64,000 bases of DNA from assembly GCF_017313225.1 (NCBI RefSeq), contig NZ_JAFLNE010000003.1:124001-188000 (forward strand). Reading direction: 5' to 3'. The notes beneath the pieces are model-generated. The model ran no database searches. It had not been told where the DNA came from and was given only the letters and a program-made list of their open reading frames with translations. How positions within the stretch are numbered: position 1 is the stretch's first letter; every line of letters begins with the position of its first letter. Origin of the DNA: Allomuricauda sp. CAU 1633. Its GTDB lineage: Bacteria; Bacteroidota; Bacteroidia; Flavobacteriales; Flavobacteriaceae. The position numbers and the translations under genes are program-made. Below, one piece after another: positions 62,072 to 64,000 of this stretch.

Positions 62072-62096
62072 ATTTAATGAATCTAAATAGTACGAT

Positions 62097-62885
62097 ATGC
62101 AAACAGAAAAGGTAATCGCCCATATAGTGGACTGGTTAAAGGATTATGCCACCAATGCAAAATGTAAAGGTTTTGTTATTGGTGTTTCGGGAGGAATAGA
62201 TTCCGCAGTGACCTCTACCCTTTGTGCCAAAACGGGACTTGACCTTTTATGTGTGGAAATGCCCATTCACCAAGGTAAAGACCAAGTGACCCGTGCAGAC
62301 AAGCATATTGACTGGCTCATGGAAAACTTTCCCAATGTATCCCGCCAAGACGTAAACCTTACTCCTGTCTTTGATAGTTTGGTGGCCGCCTTTCCAAAGG
62401 TTGAAACAGAAGAGGAACGTTTTATGTCGTTGGCCAATACGCGGGCGAGATTGCGAATGACCACACTTTACTACTTCGCAGCCCTAAAAGGGTATTTGGT
62501 TGCCGGAACGGGAAACAAGGTCGAGGATTTTGGAATCGGCTTTTATACCAAATATGGTGATGGAGGGGTTGACCTTAGCCCCATTGCAGATTTGGTAAAG
62601 ACCGAAGTGTATGAAGTGGGAAGGGTATTGGGTGTAAATCAAGATATTATGGAAGCTCCACCCACAGATGGACTATGGGGGGACAGCCGAACGGATGAAG
62701 ACCAAATTGGGGCGTCTTACCCAGAACTGGAATGGGCCATGAAAATGGATGACGAAGGAAAGACCGTTGAAGATTTTTCCGATAGGGAAAAAGAAGTTTT
62801 CGCTATTTACAAAAGGTACAATACTGTTAATAAACACAAGATGATTCCCATACCCATTTGTGGGATTCCAGAGCACTTAAAGTGA
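62097..62885 (+). CDS. nadE: NAD+ synthase, ammonia-dependent
   Basis: Converts nicotinic acid adenine dinucleotide to NAD with ammonia and ATP. The 262 residues have the PP-loop VIGVSGGIDSAVTSTL near residue 27, the ATP/deamido-NAD site TRARLRMTTLYY, TGNKVEDFGIGFYTKYGDGGVDLSPIADL, and PPTDGLWGDSRTDEDQIG. There is no glutaminase domain, so it needs ammonia from elsewhere. It is divergent from gldB, a typical flavobacterial neighbourhood. Confidence 0.96.
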   Translation: MQTEKVIAHIVDWLKDYATNAKCKGFVIGVSGGIDSAVTSTLCAKTGLDLLCVEMPIHQGKDQVTRADKHIDWLMENFPNVSRQDVNLTPVFDSLVAAFPKVETEEERFMSLANTRARLRMTTLYYFAALKGYLVAGTGNKVEDFGIGFYTKYGDGGVDLSPIADLVKTEVYEVGRVLGVNQDIMEAPPTDGLWGDSRTDEDQIGASYPELEWAMKMDDEGKTVEDFSDREKEVFAIYKRYNTVNKHKMIPIPICGIPEHLK

Positions 62886-62920
62886 CCTTTTAACCCAAAA
62901 AACCCAGTTTAAGACGAAAA

Positions 62921-62946
62921 AAACCATAGAAATTCTAGGGTTTTAA
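62921..62946 (+). terminator. Possible terminator after nadE
   Basis: AAACC-A-TAG and CTA-G-GGTTTT pair with one mismatch around a 5-base loop, but no long T-run follows. A weak terminator or a simple dyad. Confidence 0.35.
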
Positions 62947-62985
62947 GAAAAAAATTACAGTTTTACGTCACCAAATTGTTATCTT

Positions 62986-63010
62986 GCTTGCTATCTTACG
63001 ATAAGTAAGC
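62986..63010. promoter_or_regulatory. Imperfect inverted repeat in the leader of the response regulator gene
   Basis: GCTTGCTATC and GATAAGTAAGC are near-complementary arms around TTAC, 34 bases before the ATG at 63045. The dyad could be an operator for the LuxR-type regulator itself, or an mRNA hairpin. Confidence 0.4.
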
Positions 63011-63044
63011 AGCTAACCAACAATTATAAATAAACTCAAACCGA

Positions 63045-63674
63045 ATGATAAAAGTATTGATTGCTGACAATCATCCCATTGTCAGGCTTGGTATAAAACA
63101 AGTGCTCGAATCTAGCCCAGATATTGAAATCATTGCAGATGTTTCCACAACCTCAGAATTATTTGAAGCATTAAATAAGGTAGCCCCGGATGTTGTCATC
63201 CTGGAAATGGATATTCCTGAAATCAATGGAATTGCTACTTTGCGAAAGATGAAACTGGAATTTCCCAATGTAAAAACCTTAATGTACAGCGGCCAATCTG
63301 AGGACGTTTATGCCTTGAGCACCATTAGAGCTGGCGCTTTTGGTTACCTTTCTAAAACTGCCGATTTGGATTATATCATCTCTGCTGTAAAAAAGGTAAG
63401 CGAAGGCAACATGTTCATCACTAATGAACTGGCACAACGCTTGGCATTTGATGAAGGAACACAAAAACCGAGAAGATTCTTTAGAAAATTATCTTCCAGA
63501 GAGGTCGAAGTACTAAAACTTTTGGCCAGCGGAAAACGAAACAAAGAAGTGGCTGAAGGGCTCAACCTTAATGAAAAAACCGTAAGTACCTATAAAGCCC
63601 GCTTGATGAAAAAATTGAACGTGGATAATTTGGTAGACCTATTACAGCAAGCCAAAGCTTTGGAACTTTATTAA
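63045..63674 (+). CDS. NarL/LuxR-family response regulator
   Basis: A 209-residue two-domain regulator. The receiver domain starts KVLIADNHPIVRLGIKQVL; the phospho-acceptor position is in VVILEMDIPEINGIATL, where the usual Asp of VxLDxxMP appears as Glu (ILEMDIP), so normal phosphorylation is doubtful though the adjacent Asp could serve. The C-terminal LuxR HTH reads LSSREVEVLKLLASGKRNKEVAEGLNLNEKTVSTYKARLMKKL. No kinase gene is adjacent. Neighbours are nadE and the convergent dnaG. Confidence 0.9.
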   Translation: MIKVLIADNHPIVRLGIKQVLESSPDIEIIADVSTTSELFEALNKVAPDVVILEMDIPEINGIATLRKMKLEFPNVKTLMYSGQSEDVYALSTIRAGAFGYLSKTADLDYIISAVKKVSEGNMFITNELAQRLAFDEGTQKPRRFFRKLSSREVEVLKLLASGKRNKEVAEGLNLNEKTVSTYKARLMKKLNVDNLVDLLQQAKALELY

Positions 63675-63700
63675 ATAACCAATCCAAACTAACTAAAGTG

Positions 63701-63728
63701 AATCCCGGGCAAATGCTCGGGATTTTTT
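63701..63728. terminator. Rho-independent terminator between response regulator and dnaG
   Basis: AATCCCG-GGC and GCT-CGGGATT form a stem of up to 10 pairs with one G-T pair and a 4-base loop, followed by TTTTTTGTTTT. It sits between the two convergent genes and probably ends the plus-strand one. Confidence 0.85.
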
Positions 63729-63731
63729 GTT

Positions 63732-64000
63732 TTAAGAAAGTACCCTATTGAGTTTGGCGTTCAGTAATTTGTTCAACTGAAGGTAATTTACAATCTCTTC
63801 CAAGACCTCCGTGTTGTCTCCATTATGGTCCTGGGTTTGTTCTTGCAGTTTTTGAATCCGATTTTTGATCAGGTTACAGCGTAATGTTAGGATGGTCTCT
63901 CCCACCAACTGGGCAATTCCATGTTCTTTTTCCTTTGGATAAATATCTTTTCGCTCCCAATCATGGAGTACATATTGCTCCTCTTCCATCAATATGGATG
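63732..64000 (-). CDS. dnaG: DNA primase DnaG, C-terminal part (gene runs off the window)
   Basis: The last 89 codons of an open frame that stays open to the window edge. The stretch DWERKDIYPKEKEHGIAQLVGETILTLRCN and the end LNKLLNAKLNRVL look like the helical C-terminal DnaB-interacting end of flavobacterial DnaG, and DnaG is the usual neighbour of this response regulator. With only the tail in view, the toprim and zinc domains cannot be checked, so the identification is good but not certain. Confidence 0.7.
   Translation of the reverse strand, partial: SILMEEEQYVLHDWERKDIYPKEKEHGIAQLVGETILTLRCNLIKNRIQKLQEQTQDHNGDNTEVLEEIVNYLQLNKLLNAKLNRVLS

Overview
The window looks like chromosomal DNA from a marine flavobacterium (Bacteroidota, Flavobacteriaceae; the protein sequences recall Muricauda/Allomuricauda-like genomes, but the genus is a guess). 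The evidence is the gliding genes gldB and gldC, a PorT-like protein of the type IX secretion branch, TamL instead of TamA, a short primary sigma factor without region 1.1, MurE with a DNPR motif, and recurrent Bacteroidetes -7 boxes (TAnnTTTG) just upstream of genes. I see no phage, insertion sequence, integron or CRISPR. Gene density is high and no stretch above 300 bases lacks a gene.

Layout. 1-9 kb: a 39-codon ORF, rsmG, a fatty acid desaturase and an aminotransferase; the trkA-trkH potassium uptake pair; ubiE/menG with porT; a small membrane protein; a SpoU-type RNA methyltransferase divergent from tamL. 11.6-14 kb: a membrane-anchored AraC regulator divergent from a serine hydrolase. 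14-21 kb: housekeeping genes fbaA, accD, rpsO, pnp and rpoD. 21-26.6 kb: a four-gene operon that would import an aldonic acid (GntP) and convert it through two dehydrations and one oxidation to 2-oxoglutarate (Weimberg-type route), preceded by a LacI-like palindrome. 26.8-31 kb: a LytS/LytTR-type two-component pair and a DUF5916 outer-membrane-type protein. 31-40.7 kb: a lipoprotein serine hydrolase, rpe, a YpdA-like reductase, an overlapping DinB/NRDE/ATP-grasp operon, a YHS protein, an exported AGE-family epimerase, and an arsR-like regulator followed by an exported protein that looks like a catalytically dead arsenate-reductase/LMW-phosphatase relative.

40.7-57.2 kb (minus strand): tRNA-Arg, yqeY, then the division and cell wall (dcw) cluster read mraZ-rsmH-ftsL-ftsI-murE-mraY-murD-ftsW-murG-murC-ftsQ-ftsA-ftsZ. 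murF and ddl are absent from it. A three-unit direct-repeat MraZ box lies upstream of mraZ. Most joints overlap or nearly touch; three of the longer joints carry small dispersed repeats. 57-64 kb: an alpha/beta hydrolase, engB, a pirin, small conserved proteins, gldC-gldB, nadE, a LuxR-type response regulator and the 3' end of dnaG.

The most unusual observations are the pseudo-phosphatase controlled by duplicated ArsR-like sites, AccD without zinc-ribbon cysteines, two families of small repeats lodged in intergenic joints (including inside the dcw cluster), the nested palindromes between the aldonate operon and the two-component system, and an AGE-family sugar epimerase that carries a lipoprotein signal.
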